From: Methylophilaceae bacterium
GTDB lineage: Bacteria; Pseudomonadota; Gammaproteobacteria; Burkholderiales; Methylophilaceae
DNA length: 64,000 nt
NCBI GenBank assembly: GCA_013141125.1
Contig: JABFRO010000002.1
Span: 434,001 to 498,000, forward strand
Direction of reading: 5' to 3'
The notes under the pieces are model-generated. The model made no database searches. It saw nothing but the letters and a program-made list of their open reading frames with translations, and was not told where the DNA came from. The translations under genes and the position numbers were made by a program. This document shows positions 49,927 through 59,260 of this stretch, one piece after another; positions within the stretch are counted from its first letter, which is position 1; every line of letters begins with the position of its first letter.

Positions 49927-50439
49927 ATGGCTAAAGCTAAAGAAGTAGATCAGCAGCAAACTGATGGATTGCGTGAGAAAATGATCGCAGTTAACCGGGT
50001 TACCAAAGTAGTGAAGGGTGGACGCATTATGAGTTTCGCGGCACTTACAGTTGTTGGTGATGGTGATGGTGCTGTAGGTATGGGAAAAGGTAAGGCACGT
50101 GAAGTTCCTGTAGCTGTGCAAAAGGCTATGGATGAAGCTAGGCGTGAAATGGTTAAGGTTAATTTAAATAATGGAACCTTGCATCACGCTGTAATGGGTG
50201 TTCATGGAGCCGCTAAGGTTTTTATTCAGCCAGCTTCTGATGGGACTGGAATTATTGCCGGTGGAGCGATGCGGGCAATATTTGAGGTTATGGGTATCAC
50301 TAATGTTTTAGCTAAGTGTATTGGCTCAACAAACCCTTACAATGTTGTTCGTGCGACTCTTAATGGCTTGCAGTCAATGAACACGCCGGCTGGAATTGCT
50401 GCAAAACGTGGTAAAACAATAGAAGAAATTAGGGGATAG
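49927..50439 (+). CDS. rpsE: Ribosomal protein S5
   Basis: A 170-residue protein that helps decoding accuracy and mRNA unwinding. It has [20 protein letters not shown] near residue 24, then [21 protein letters not shown] 49927 is best spaced from GGGA at 49917; ATG 49924 and TTG 49921 are also in frame. Confidence 0.96.
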   Translation: MAKAKEVDQQQTDGLREKMIAVNRVTKVVKGGRIMSFAALTVVGDGDGAVGMGKGKAREVPVAVQKAMDEARREMVKVNLNNGTLHHAVMGVHGAAKVFIQPASDGTGIIAGGAMRAIFEVMGITNVLAKCIGSTNPYNVVRATLNGLQSMNTPAGIAAKRGKTIEEIRG

Positions 50440-50441
50440 AT

Positions 50442-50642
50442 GTGTCTACAGATCTAACTAAATCCACTTTTATCAAAGTAACTTTGATTAAAAGCACAAT
50501 TGGAAGAATTGCTTCGCACCGTGCCTCGGTTGCAGGCTTGGGGTTGCGTAAAATCAGACAGACCGTCTTGGTTCAAGATACTTTAGCGAACCGCGGTATG
50601 ATTAATGCTGTAGGTTATCTACTGAAGGTGGAAGATAAATGA
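50442..50642 (+). CDS. rpmD: Ribosomal protein L30
   Basis: A 66-residue 50S protein. [20 protein letters not shown] and [14 protein letters not shown] match the family. It starts with GTG 50442, 2 bases after rpsE, with AGGGGA before it. Its stop overlaps the rplO start (ATGA). Confidence 0.95.
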   Translation: MSTDLTKSTFIKVTLIKSTIGRIASHRASVAGLGLRKIRQTVLVQDTLANRGMINAVGYLLKVEDK

Positions 50643-51079
50643 ATTTAAATACGATTAAACCTGCAGAAGGTAGTAAAAAGGAAAGCAGGCGAGTTGGGCG
50701 TGGAATAGGTTCTGGTTTCGGTAAAACGGCAGGTCGTGGTCACAAAGGCCAAAAGTCCCGTACAGGCGGCTTCCATAAAGTAGGCTTTGAAGGTGGTCAG
50801 ATGCCGCTACAGAGACGTTTGCCGAAACGTGGATTTGTATCGTTAACCAAAAGGTTTACAGCTCACGTGCGTACTTGCGAATTAAATAAAATTGATGTTG
50901 ATGTTGTGGATATGCTAACGCTTAAGCAACTGAATATTATATCTGCAGATATTCGCACTGTTAAGGTTTATCTATCAGGTGCTGTTGATCGTGCATATAA
51001 GGTAAGCGGACTTTTGCTAAGCAAGGGTGCGCGTGATGCCATTGAATCTGTTGGCGGTTCTGTTTTAGGTCAAGAGTAA
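50639..51079 (+). CDS. rplO: Ribosomal protein L15
   Basis: A 146-residue late assembly protein. [20 protein letters not shown] at the start is followed by the basic [20 protein letters not shown] segment. It is coupled to rpmD by a 4-base overlap and precedes secY by 6 bases. Confidence 0.96.
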   Translation: MNLNTIKPAEGSKKESRRVGRGIGSGFGKTAGRGHKGQKSRTGGFHKVGFEGGQMPLQRRLPKRGFVSLTKRFTAHVRTCELNKIDVDVVDMLTLKQLNIISADIRTVKVYLSGAVDRAYKVSGLLLSKGARDAIESVGGSVLGQE

Positions 51080-51085
51080 TATAAA

Positions 51086-52408
51086 TTGGCTAAAGACGGG
51101 GTTTTGGGATCTATTGGAAAAACTAGCGAGTTGAAATCACGTTTGTTATTTGTGCTTTCTGCTTTGGTGGTATTTAGGTTAGGTGCACATGTTCCTGTGC
51201 CTGGTATAGATCCGGAGATTTTGGCGAAGTTATTCGCTACGCAGAGCAATGGCATACTTGGTATGTTTAATATGTTTTCTGGTGGTGCCCTTTCTAGGTT
51301 TACAGTATTTGCTCTTGGGATTATGCCATATATTTCGGCATCAATTATTATGCAGCTGCTAACAGTAGTATCGCCCAAGCTGGAACAGCTGAAAAAGGAA
51401 GGAGAGGCTGGTAGGAGGCAAATCACTAAATATACGCGCTACGGGACGCTAGTCCTTGCTATTTTTCAAGCTTTTGGCATAGCTGTCGCGCTGGAAGCTC
51501 AAGTGGGATTGGTGATTGATCCGGGGATGGCTTTTAGAGTTACAGCAGCTATAACGCTGGTAAGTGGGACTATGTTCTTGATGTGGCTAGGTGAGCAAAT
51601 TACAGAGCGCGGCGTTGGTAATGGCATATCTATTATAATTTTTGCTGGTATTGTTGCTGGACTTCCCGCCGCAGTTAAAAATACTTTGGACTTGGCTGCT
51701 ACAGGAGAGTTTTCAATCCCGCTAGTATTATTTCTTTTTACAATGATTGTTTTGGTTACAGCTTTTGTGGTTTTTGTAGAGAGGGGACAAAGGAAAATCA
51801 CTGTAAATTATGCTAAAAGACAGGTTGGAAGGCAGGTTTTTGCAGGACAGACAAGTCATTTACCGCTAAAGCTAAATATGGCGGGTGTAATTCCACCTAT
51901 ATTTGCTTCAAGCATTATATTATTTCCAGCAACTATGGCAGGGTGGTTTGGTAGTTCGGAAAGAATGTCTTGGCTTAAGGGAGTTAGTAATGCACTATCA
52001 CCTGGACAGCCGTTATATGTTTTTCTTTTTGCTGCAGCTATTCTATTTTTTTGTTTTTTCTATACTGCTTTAGTTTTTAATCCAAAAGAGACTGCGGAAA
52101 ATTTAAAGAAAAGTGGAGCGTTTGTGCCGGGCATTAGGCCGGGAGATCAGACAGCTAAATATATAGATAAGATAATGGCAAGGCTTACGTTGATTGGTGC
52201 TATATATATAGCGACAGTTTGTTTGCTACCAGAAATGCTAAGGCTGAAATTTCATACTCCCTTTTACTTTGGCGGTACTTCACTACTAATTATTGTGGTT
52301 GTTACAATGGATTTTATGGCGCAAGTTCAATCATATTTGATGTCGCATCAATATGAAGGGCTGCTTAAGAAGGCTAATTTTAAAGGCGGTGCGGTAACTC
52401 CGCGTTGA
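51086..52408 (+). CDS. secY: Preprotein translocase subunit SecY
   Basis: A 440-residue inner-membrane channel with ten membrane segments. [15 protein letters not shown] marks the first helix region, the plug follows with [20 protein letters not shown], and the cytosolic loops carry [18 protein letters not shown]. It starts with TTG 51086 ([12 protein letters not shown]) with only AAGAG upstream, so coupling to rplO is likely. Partner secE is at 25409. Confidence 0.97.
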   Translation: MAKDGVLGSIGKTSELKSRLLFVLSALVVFRLGAHVPVPGIDPEILAKLFATQSNGILGMFNMFSGGALSRFTVFALGIMPYISASIIMQLLTVVSPKLEQLKKEGEAGRRQITKYTRYGTLVLAIFQAFGIAVALEAQVGLVIDPGMAFRVTAAITLVSGTMFLMWLGEQITERGVGNGISIIIFAGIVAGLPAAVKNTLDLAATGEFSIPLVLFLFTMIVLVTAFVVFVERGQRKITVNYAKRQVGRQVFAGQTSHLPLKLNMAGVIPPIFASSIILFPATMAGWFGSSERMSWLKGVSNALSPGQPLYVFLFAAAILFFCFFYTALVFNPKETAENLKKSGAFVPGIRPGDQTAKYIDKIMARLTLIGAIYIATVCLLPEMLRLKFHTPFYFGGTSLLIIVVVTMDFMAQVQSYLMSHQYEGLLKKANFKGGAVTPR

Positions 52409-52423
52409 TTAGGCATTCGATGT

Positions 52424-52641
52424 ATGGCTAAGGAAGATTCAATTGAAATGCAGGGGGTAGTTTTAGAGAATTTACCTAATGCTACCTTTAGAGTTAAGTT
52501 AGAGAATGACCATGTTGTACTTGGTCATATTTCAGGGAAGATGCGAAAAATTATATTCGTATATTACCTGGAGATAAAGTTACTGTTGAAATGACGCCTT
52601 ATGATTTAACTAGGGCTCGTATTGTGTTCCGTGTGAAATGA
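52424..52641 (+). pseudogene. infA: Translation initiation factor IF-1, frameshifted
   Basis: From ATG 52424 the frame reads [20 protein letters not shown] and on to HISGKMRK, the normal OB-fold IF-1, but at 52546-52550 there are five A where six are needed, and the frame breaks to a stop at 52592 (56 residues). In the next frame the normal end resumes ([19 protein letters not shown] to FRVK) and stops at 52639-52641. The restored product would be exactly 72 residues. IF-1 is normally essential, so this is a sequencing error, a recoded gene or a pseudogene with a second copy elsewhere. Confidence 0.85.
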
Positions 52642-52662
52642 TATTTTAATAAGAGGTTTGAA

Positions 52663-52776
52663 ATGAGAGTTCGTGCATCTGTTAAAGCTTTATGCCGTCA
52701 TTGTAAGGTGGTTCGCCGTCGTGGTGTTGTTCGTATTATTTGCAGTGACCCACGACATAAGCAGCGTCAAGGTTGA
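52663..52776 (+). CDS. rpmJ: Ribosomal protein L36
   Basis: A 37-residue zinc-ribbon protein, too short to be caught by most open-frame searches. It reads [20 protein letters not shown] and then [17 protein letters not shown], with Zn ligands C11, C14, C27 and H32. It is the zinc-binding (C+) form. AAGAGG precedes ATG 52663, 22 bases after the infA stop. Confidence 0.95.
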   Translation: MRVRASVKALCRHCKVVRRRGVVRIICSDPRHKQRQG

Positions 52777-52788
52777 TATTATTCAGTA

Positions 52789-52817
52789 TTGACATAACTA
52801 TATTTGTTATATATAAG
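52789..52817 (+). promoter_or_regulatory. Sigma-70-type promoter of the alpha operon (rpsM)
   Basis: TTGACA at 52789-52794, 17-base spacer, TATAAG at 52812-52817, in a 96-base gap between rpmJ and rpsM. The match to consensus is strong. Confidence 0.75.
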
Positions 52818-52872
52818 TTGAGCTGGTACAATTCTCGGTTTTTAAATTTTACCAGTAATTTGGAGTAGTAAT

Positions 52873-53235
52873 ATGGCTCGTATTGCAGGGGTAAATATCC
52901 CCAATCATAAACATACTGAAATTGCTCTTACATCAATTTTTGGTGTTGGACGTAATACTGCAAAGCAAATTTGCTTGGCTGCTGGTGTATTGTCTACAGC
53001 AAAAGTTAAAGATTTGAACGATGCTGAAGTCGAAAAGTTACGTGACGAGGTTGCTAAGTTGAAGGTGGAAGGTGACTTACGACGTGAAGTTTCAATGAAT
53101 ATTAAGCGCTTGATGGATCTTGGTTGTTATCGTGGTGTTAGGCATAGACGTGGATTGCCGGTTAGAGGGCAGCGTACGAAAACAAATGCCCGCACTCGTA
53201 AGGGTCCTATTAAGCCTATCAAGTCATCTAAATAA
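52873..53235 (+). CDS. rpsM: Ribosomal protein S13
   Basis: A 120-residue 30S head protein. [20 protein letters not shown] is the usual start, and [20 protein letters not shown] the basic tail near the P-site tRNA. TTTGGAG lies before ATG 52873. First gene of the alpha operon. Confidence 0.97.
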   Translation: MARIAGVNIPNHKHTEIALTSIFGVGRNTAKQICLAAGVLSTAKVKDLNDAEVEKLRDEVAKLKVEGDLRREVSMNIKRLMDLGCYRGVRHRRGLPVRGQRTKTNARTRKGPIKPIKSSK

Positions 53236-53247
53236 AGGTTCAGTAAT

Positions 53248-53637
53248 ATGGCTAAAGCAAATGTTCGTATTCGTAAGAAAGTTAAAAAGAATATTGCGGA
53301 AGGTATCGCGCACGTACATGCATCATTCAATAATACAATAATTACTATAACGGATCGTCAAGGCAATGCACTTTCTTGGGCAACTTCAGGAGGTGCTGGT
53401 TTTAAGGGCTCTCGTAAAAGTACACCATTTGCGGCGCAAGTTGCTGCTGAAGCAGCTGGTAAGGCTGCACAAGAATGCGGTGTAAAAAATCTAGAAGTTC
53501 GTATAAAAGGCCCAGGTCCGGGCCGTGAATCAGCGGTTAGGGCGCTAAATGCAGTTGGCTTTAAGATTACTAGCATTTCTGATGTAACGCCCGTGCCACA
53601 TAATGGCTGCCGCCCGTCAAAAAAGCGTCGCATTTAA
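53248..53637 (+). CDS. rpsK: Ribosomal protein S11
   Basis: A 129-residue platform protein that contacts mRNA at the E site. It has [20 protein letters not shown]-like [20 protein letters not shown], then [20 protein letters not shown], and the [18 protein letters not shown] end. AAAGG before ATG 53248. Confidence 0.97.
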   Translation: MAKANVRIRKKVKKNIAEGIAHVHASFNNTIITITDRQGNALSWATSGGAGFKGSRKSTPFAAQVAAEAAGKAAQECGVKNLEVRIKGPGPGRESAVRALNAVGFKITSISDVTPVPHNGCRPSKKRRI

Positions 53638-53677
53638 GTTGCGATGCTCTTAGTAGTAGATATAACAGGAGAACCCC

Positions 53678-54307
53678 TTGGCTAGAAATTTAGATCCCAA
53701 ATGCCGTCAATGTCGTAGAGAAGGCGAAAAACTTTTCCTTAAAGGTGAAAAGTGTTTTACAGACAAATGTGCAATCGAAAAACGAAACTTCCCTCCCGGG
53801 CAACATGGCCAGCGGCGTAACCAGCGTCTATCAGACTATGGTGTTCAATTGCGCGAGAAGCAGAAATTACGCAGAATATACGGCATACTAGAAAAGCAAT
53901 TCCGTGGTTATTATGCAGAAGCAGATCGTAAAAAAGGCATTACAGGTGAAAACCTATTGCAATTACTTGAATGCCGCTTGGATAATGTAACTTATCGTAT
54001 GGGTATTGGTGCATCACGTACTGAATCGCGTCAAATTGTTAGGCATAACAGCATTCTTGTAAATGGTAGGCGTGTAAACATTCCTTCATTTCAAGTTAAG
54101 CCTGGCGATGTAGTTCAAGTAGCTACCGCCTCACTGCAGCAATTAAGAATCAAAGGTGCTTTGGCAGCAGCGGAGCAGCGCGGATTCCCTGAATGGATAG
54201 AAATGGATGTTAAGGCTCTAAAAGGTACTTTCAAAGCAAAGCCGCTGCGTGATGAGTTGCCAAGTACAATAAATGAATCGCTTGTAGTTGAGCTTTATTC
54301 AAAGTAA
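53678..54307 (+). CDS. rpsD: Ribosomal protein S4
   Basis: A 209-residue primary 16S rRNA binder, and in E. coli the repressor of the alpha operon. Four Cys at about 9-32 ([16 protein letters not shown]) give the zinc-binding form. The S4 RNA-binding domain has [19 protein letters not shown]. It starts with TTG 53678 with AGGAG 8 bases before, an unusual start for a ribosomal gene. Confidence 0.96.
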   Translation: MARNLDPKCRQCRREGEKLFLKGEKCFTDKCAIEKRNFPPGQHGQRRNQRLSDYGVQLREKQKLRRIYGILEKQFRGYYAEADRKKGITGENLLQLLECRLDNVTYRMGIGASRTESRQIVRHNSILVNGRRVNIPSFQVKPGDVVQVATASLQQLRIKGALAAAEQRGFPEWIEMDVKALKGTFKAKPLRDELPSTINESLVVELYSK

Positions 54308-54329
54308 ATTAGGCTCAGAGAGATACATT

Positions 54330-55316
54330 ATGCAAAATAGTCCGACAGAGTATTTAAGACCGCGCGTCGTAAATGTTGAGGTTATCTCGCCTGTGAGGGC
54401 ACGTGTTACGCTTGAACCAATGGAACGCGGATTTGGATATACATTAGGTAATGCTTTACGCCGCGTTATGCTATCGTCTATACATGGTTTTGCTATTACC
54501 GAGGTTAAGATAGATGGGGTTGTACACGAGTATTCAACATTGAATGGTGTGCAAGAAGATGTGGTTGATATATTGCTCAATCTTAAAGGTATTGCGCTCA
54601 AGCTAAATGGTAAGAGTGAAGCGGTATTATCATTGGATAAGTCTGATGAGGGTGTTGTAACTGCAGGTGACTTTGAGACTGGTCACCATGCAGAGATAAT
54701 TAATCAGAGTCATGTGATTGCACACCTAACCAAAGGTGGCCGATTGAGCATGGAAGTTAAAGTTGAATTGGGACGTGGTTATCAACCAGTTCCAGTTCGT
54801 CAGAAAACTGACAATGATGAACATATACTCGGTTACATACAGGTAGACTCTTCATTTAGTCCTATTAATAAAGTTAGTTACCATGTTGAGAGTGCTAGGG
54901 TTCAGCAGCGTACTGACCTTGACAAGCTAATCATAGACGTAGAAACCAATGGCGTTATAGAACCTGAGCAAGCAATAAGAGATGCAGCGCGTATTTTAAT
55001 GGGTCAGTTAGCTGTTTTTGCAGATCTTGAGGGCGCACCAACAGAGGTTGAGGTAAAAGCCTTACCACAAGTAGATCCTATTTTATTGAGACCAGTTGAT
55101 GATTTGGAGCTAACTGTAAGGTCTGCTAATTGTTTAAAAGCTGAAAACATTTACTATATTGGTGATTTAATACAACGTGGTGAAAATGAGTTGCTTAAAG
55201 CGCCTAATCTTGGTCGTAAATCACTTAATGAGATAAAAGATGTGCTGGCTTCAAAAGGCCTCACTTTAGGTATGAAATTAGAAAATTGGCCGCCTGTTGG
55301 CCTCGAAAAGGTCTAG
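54330..55316 (+). CDS. rpoA: RNA polymerase alpha subunit
   Basis: A 328-residue assembly platform of RNA polymerase. The N-terminal domain has [20 protein letters not shown]; the C-terminal domain (about 245-320) binds UP elements and activators with [20 protein letters not shown] and [14 protein letters not shown] chose ATG 54330 ([12 protein letters not shown]); an earlier frame would overlap rpsD. Confidence 0.98.
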   Translation: MQNSPTEYLRPRVVNVEVISPVRARVTLEPMERGFGYTLGNALRRVMLSSIHGFAITEVKIDGVVHEYSTLNGVQEDVVDILLNLKGIALKLNGKSEAVLSLDKSDEGVVTAGDFETGHHAEIINQSHVIAHLTKGGRLSMEVKVELGRGYQPVPVRQKTDNDEHILGYIQVDSSFSPINKVSYHVESARVQQRTDLDKLIIDVETNGVIEPEQAIRDAARILMGQLAVFADLEGAPTEVEVKALPQVDPILLRPVDDLELTVRSANCLKAENIYYIGDLIQRGENELLKAPNLGRKSLNEIKDVLASKGLTLGMKLENWPPVGLEKV

Positions 55317-55325
55317 GAGATACAA

Positions 55326-55703
55326 ATGCGTCATCGTAATAGTAATCGCAAGTTAAATCGAACAAGCAGCCATCGTTTAGCTATGTTGCAAAATATGACT
55401 AATTCGCTTTTGCATCATGAGATTATAAAAACCACTTTGCCTAAAGCTAAAGAGCTGCGTCGCGTCGCGGAGCCTCTGATCACATTGGGGAAAAACTCTA
55501 GTTTGGCGAATCGTAGAATTGCATTTAACCGAACGCGTGATAGAGAGATTGTGGGTAAGTTATTCAATGAGCTAGGGCCACGATATGTTAGCCGTAACGG
55601 TGGATATTTAAGAATTATAAAGTGTGGCTTCCGCCAAGGTGATAATGCTCCAATGGCAATAGTAGAGCTTGTTGATAGGCCAGATAGTCAATTGGAAAAT
55701 TGA
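55326..55703 (+). CDS. rplQ: Ribosomal protein L17
   Basis: A 125-residue 50S protein, last gene of the alpha operon. [20 protein letters not shown] is standard, followed by [25 protein letters not shown] is 6 bases before ATG 55326. A strong terminator follows 29 bases after the stop. Confidence 0.97.
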   Translation: MRHRNSNRKLNRTSSHRLAMLQNMTNSLLHHEIIKTTLPKAKELRRVAEPLITLGKNSSLANRRIAFNRTRDREIVGKLFNELGPRYVSRNGGYLRIIKCGFRQGDNAPMAIVELVDRPDSQLEN

Positions 55704-55732
55704 GCATTTCAATTATCTTGCACTAAGAAACT

Positions 55733-55760
55733 AAAATCCCGCTAAGTAGCGGGATTTTTT
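55733..55760 (+). terminator. Intrinsic terminator of the alpha operon
   Basis: AAAATCCCGCT and AGCGGGATTTT with an AAGT loop, then more T. An 11-bp stem; it ends the ribosomal block just before the IS region. The 113 bases after it (55761-55873) hold nothing recognised. Confidence 0.9.
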
Positions 55761-55873
55761 ATTGCATAATCAAATAGTTGAATTTCAGTAAAATTATTGT
55801 AGGACATTCTCGATTTTCGACTAGTACATAATTTGCTAGGTGCTCTGTAATATTGATGCTCGGTACACTTTAA

Positions 55874-56400
55874 TGCGTATTCCACACCAAACTGGACGGC
55901 CAGTCCACGGCAAACTGGACACTGATTCCAGCGCAAAGTGGACAGTGACTCCACGGCGAACTGGACAGTAAAAATAGTCACGTAGCGCGCGGGATAACCG
56001 TGGCACTCTCGAAGATTTATCTTCGGAGACCACATGGCAAACAACAGGTTATCCATGCGCAAAATTACAGAAGCACTGCGGCTGCATTTCGAGCACAACC
56101 GCACCAACCGAGAAATCGCTCAGGCCATCGGCACCTCGCCGACCACGGTCGGCCAGTACCTGCGCCGAGCCCGTGAGGCTGGCATTGCTTATCCATTGCC
56201 AGAAGGCTTGGATGACACCGCCATTGAATCTCGCCTCTTTCCGCCAGTCGTTTCCGCAGATGTCGTTCGGTTTGAGCCAGACTGGACATGGGTGCATCGC
56301 GAGATGCGCAGGAAAAGCGTTGCGCTCGACTTGTTGTGGCAGGAATACAAGGCGGAACACCCAGACGGTTATCGCTACAGCTGGTTCTGCGAGCGTTACC
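55874..56400 (+). mobile_element. IS21-family copy A, left part
   Basis: Begins TGCGTATTCC (55874) and carries four near-repeats of the AAACTGGACA box within 100 bases (55885-55970), the multiple terminal sites of IS21 elements. It includes the first 122 codons of istA and stops exactly where copy B begins at 56401. About 1.77 kb of copy A is missing between here and 58979, judged against copy B. Confidence 0.85.
56034..56400 (+). pseudogene. istA: istA 5' fragment (copy A)
   Basis: Codes for the first 122 residues of the IS21-type transposase: [20 protein letters not shown] and a helix-turn-helix ([20 protein letters not shown]), then TAIESRLFPP and GYRYSWFCERY. At 56401 it runs into the end of copy B and picks up 19 foreign residues before a stop at 56457. 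It is without the DDE domain, so inactive. It lacks the 26-bp duplication present in copy B. Confidence 0.85.
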
Positions 56401-56472
56401 TGCGTATTCCACGCAAACTGGACACCCACTCCACGGCAAACTGGACAGTCGGAGCGTAGCGACGCGGGGGTT

Positions 56473-57234
56473 TTAGTTTAACTCTAAATCATGTTTTTTG
56501 GCCAAGCTATTTTTGTTTTTTTGCATGGATTCTCCAGTCAGAATTAATTGATGCGCGTTGTGCACCAGACGATCCAGTATTGCATCTGCCAACGTCGGGT
56601 CGCCAATCGATTCATGCCAATTTACTACCGGCAATTGGCTGGTCACAATAGTAGAACGATGACCATGTCGATCATCCAGTATTTCCAGCAGGTCACGTCG
56701 TGCGGAGTCGGTCAGCAACGCCAATCCCCAGTCATCCAATAGCAATACGTCCGTCTTGGCCAACTGCATGAGCAGCTTGCTGTAACGCCCATCTCCATGG
56801 GCAATCGCCATGTCCTCAAACAAGCGTGGCACACGCAAATAGAGCACTGACTTGCCTTGACGGCACACCTGATTGGCCAAGGCGCATGCCAGCCAAGTTT
56901 TGCCAACACCAGTGGGGCCTGTAATCAGCACATTCTGATGCTCTGCTACCCACGACCCTGTCAGCAGTCTGTTGAACAAAGCGCGATCCAAACTACGCGC
57001 TGCACGGTAATCCACATCTTCAGCGACGGCGGCCTGTTTAAGCTTTGCACGCCGCAGGCGGCTGGAGGTTAATCTTGAATCGCGCTCGCTGACTTCACGT
57101 TCGACCAATAAGCCAAGACGCTCCTCGAACGCCAAGTGGGTAATATCCAGCATGGCCTGCTGCTCGGCAAAGGCGCGTGCCATGCCAAACAGGCGTAACT
57201 GTTGCAGTTGGTCATGAGTGGGATGATTGAGCAT
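56473..57234 (-). CDS. istB: IS21 helper ATPase IstB
   Basis: A 253-residue AAA+ ATPase that selects the target and activates the IstA transposase. It has Walker A GPTGVGKTWLA near 102, Walker B DVLLLDDWGLA near 160, and a C-terminal sensor part with [17 protein letters not shown] chose ATG 57234 (MLNHPTHDQLQQL) which overlaps the istA stop by 23 bases, the usual coupling. It ends before the copy B right end; the frame looks intact. Confidence 0.9.
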   Translation of the reverse strand: MLNHPTHDQLQQLRLFGMARAFAEQQAMLDITHLAFEERLGLLVEREVSERDSRLTSSRLRRAKLKQAAVAEDVDYRAARSLDRALFNRLLTGSWVAEHQNVLITGPTGVGKTWLACALANQVCRQGKSVLYLRVPRLFEDMAIAHGDGRYSKLLMQLAKTDVLLLDDWGLALLTDSARRDLLEILDDRHGHRSTIVTSQLPVVNWHESIGDPTLADAILDRLVHNAHQLILTGESMQKNKNSLAKKHDLELN

Positions 57235-58818
57235 GGGGGATTCTCCTGTGGTGGTTAATGGTAATAGTCTGACCGCGCACATTGGCGTGATCCAGTGGTA
57301 GGGGTGCTTGTGTCGCGATTGCCGGTGGTTGTTTATCCAGGCTATTCTTGAGGATTGAGTGAATGCTACGGTAGCCCGCTGCGTTAAGCTTCAAGGCACG
57401 CGCACACGCCGCATTCAACCGATCATTGCCAAAGCCATTGGCTAGGCGCAGTACGCCAAGGCAGGCGCGATAGCTTTGTTGCGGATGCTTGCGTGAACCC
57501 AGCATGATTTGCACTGCAGCCTCGGTAGAACTACCAATGCCTTGCGCCCAGTGAAGCAGACGCTGGTCATTCCAGCCAGCGATGGCTTGGTGCTGTGGCG
57601 GCATGTGCGCATCCAGCGTGGTGTGCCGCTCTTTGAGCGGACTGAGCACGTGCGCAGCAATACGCTGGCCACGGTAAAATGCCTCTATCGTCGTAGCTGT
57701 GATGCGGACTTCTACCTGCTGACGGGCGTGACGGTATGGCACCGAATAGTAATGGCCAATGACTTCAATGTGATAGTCAATGCCAACGCGCGCAGTCTTC
57801 CATTCGGCGTATTCGTAACGGGATTGTGGAAGTGGCTTGAGCACAGGGCAATCCATTTCCAGAAAGGCACTGTGGCGGCAACCTGGTAGCTTTTTGAATG
57901 GCCGCTGATTAAGTGATGTCAGTAGCTCGGCAATGGCACGGTTGGCTTCCGCTAAGCTGAAGAAGCGCTGATTGCGTAGCCGCGCCAGTATCCAGCGCTC
58001 CACGATCAACACGCCGCCTTCTACCTTGGCCTTATCCTTGGGTTTGTATGGACGTGCCGGCAATACCGCTACGCCATAATGTCTGGCGAAATCACGGTAG
58101 GTCGGATTGATTTCCGGGTCATAGTAAGAGGCATGCTTGACACCTGATTTTAGGTTGTCGGGCACGATGATCTCGGTGACGCCGCCGAGAAACTCAAAGG
58201 TGCGGACGTGAGAGCCAATCCAGTCTGGCAGCTTCTGTGTCCAAGTTGCTTCGGCATAGGTGTAGTTGGATGCGCCGAGGACGGCGACGAACAATTGTGC
58301 CTGACGAATCTCGCCAGTAGCACCGTCAATGATCGGTAGCGTCTGGCCGACATAATCAACGAACAGCTTCTCGCCGGATGTGTGCGTCTGCCGCATGCTG
58401 ACGGATAGTTTGCCAGACCATTGCCGGTAACGCTCGCAGAACCAGCTGTAGCGATAACCGTCTGGGTGTTCCGCCTTGTATTCCTGCCACAACAAGTCGA
58501 GCGCAACGCTTTTCCTGCGCATCTCGCGATGCACCCATGTCCAGTCTGGCTCAAACCGAACGACATCTGCGGAAACGACTGGCGGAAAGAGGCGAGATTC
58601 AATGGCGGTGTCATCCAAGCCTTCTGGCAATGGATAAGCAATGCCAGCCTCACGGGCTCGGCGCAGGTACTGGCCGACCGTGGTCGGCGCAGGTACTGGC
58701 CGACCGTGGTCGGCGAGGTGCCGATGGCCTGAGCGATTTCTCGGTTGGTGCGGTTGTGCTCGAAATGCAGCCGCAGTGCTTCTGTAATTTTGCGCATGGA
58801 TAACCTGTTGTTTGCCAT
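57212..58818 (-). pseudogene. istA: istA of copy B, frameshifted by a 26-bp tandem duplication
   Basis: The IS21 transposase gene starts at ATG 58818. At 58660-58711 the 26-base unit GGCGCAGGTACTGGCCGACC plus GTGGTC occurs twice in tandem (once in copy A), shifting the frame by two. After the shift the DDE domain reads in full (LFVDYVGQTLPIIDG, EIIVPDNLKSGV, PARPYKPKDKAKVEG) to the stop at 57212. Without the duplication the protein would be about 526 residues. Transposition activity is thus unlikely unless the ribosome reinitiates. Confidence 0.85.
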
Positions 58819-58978
58819 GTGGTCTCCGAAGATAAATCTTCGAGAGTGCCACGGTTATCCCGCGCGCTACGTGACTATTTTTACTGTCCAGTTCGCCGTG
58901 GAGTCACTGTCCACTTTGCGCTGGAATCAGTGTCCAGTTTGCCGTGGACTGGCCGTCCAGTTTGGTGTGGAATACGCA

Positions 58979-59158
58979 ACTATTGTGACCAGCCAATTGC
59001 CGGTAGTAAATTGGCATGAATCGATTGGCGACCCGACGTTGGCAGATGCAATACTGGATCGTCTGGTGCACAACGCGCATCAATTAATTCTGACTGGAGA
59101 ATCCATGCGAAAAAACAAAAATAGCTTGGCCAAAAAACATGATTTAGAGTTAAACTAA
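58979..59158 (+). pseudogene. istB: istB 3' fragment (copy A)
   Basis: Codes for the last 59 residues of IstB ([20 protein letters not shown] to KKHDLELN) with one change from copy B: CGA instead of CAA in the MRKNKNS phrase. It has no start and no ATPase core. Confidence 0.85.
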
Positions 59159-59230
59159 AACCCCCGCGTCGCTACGCTCCGACTGTCCAGTTTGCCGTGG
59201 AGTGGGTGTCCAGTTTGCGTGGAATACGCA
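58979..59230 (+). mobile_element. IS21-family copy A, right part
   Basis: Continues the plus-strand copy A after copy B with the last part of istB and the right end, finishing GTGGAATACGCA at 59230. It carries two ACTGGACA-type boxes (CTGTCCAGTTTGCCG, TGTCCAGTTTGCG on this strand). The right flank GGCTAT does not match the left flank of copy A (CTTTAA), so no target duplication is visible. Confidence 0.85.
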
Positions 59231-59260
59231 GGCTATGGAATAAATTTTTCTAGAGTAGGC

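Larger units (their letters stand above)
56401..58978 (-). mobile_element. IS21-family copy B, complete ends, minus orientation
   Basis: Right end TGCGTATTCCACGCAAACTG at 56401 and left end, on the minus strand, TGCGTATTCCACACCAAACT from 58978. Total 2578 bp. It contains istA (frameshifted) and istB. Flanks (GTTACC on the left, ACTATT on the right) show no target duplication; both flanks are IS21 copy A sequence. Almost base-identical to copy A where both exist. Confidence 0.9.

Noticed and set aside
55880-55975. Short repeated AAACTGGACA units as a CRISPR-like array
   Set aside because: Spacing is short and irregular, the units lie at IS ends next to istA, and the same set recurs at the other IS21 ends. 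They are transposase binding sites.
58819-58852. Start of istA at 58852 in the other frame
   Set aside because: That frame opens only because of the 26-bp duplication; its first 55 residues are the wrong frame of the known IstA start at 58818.
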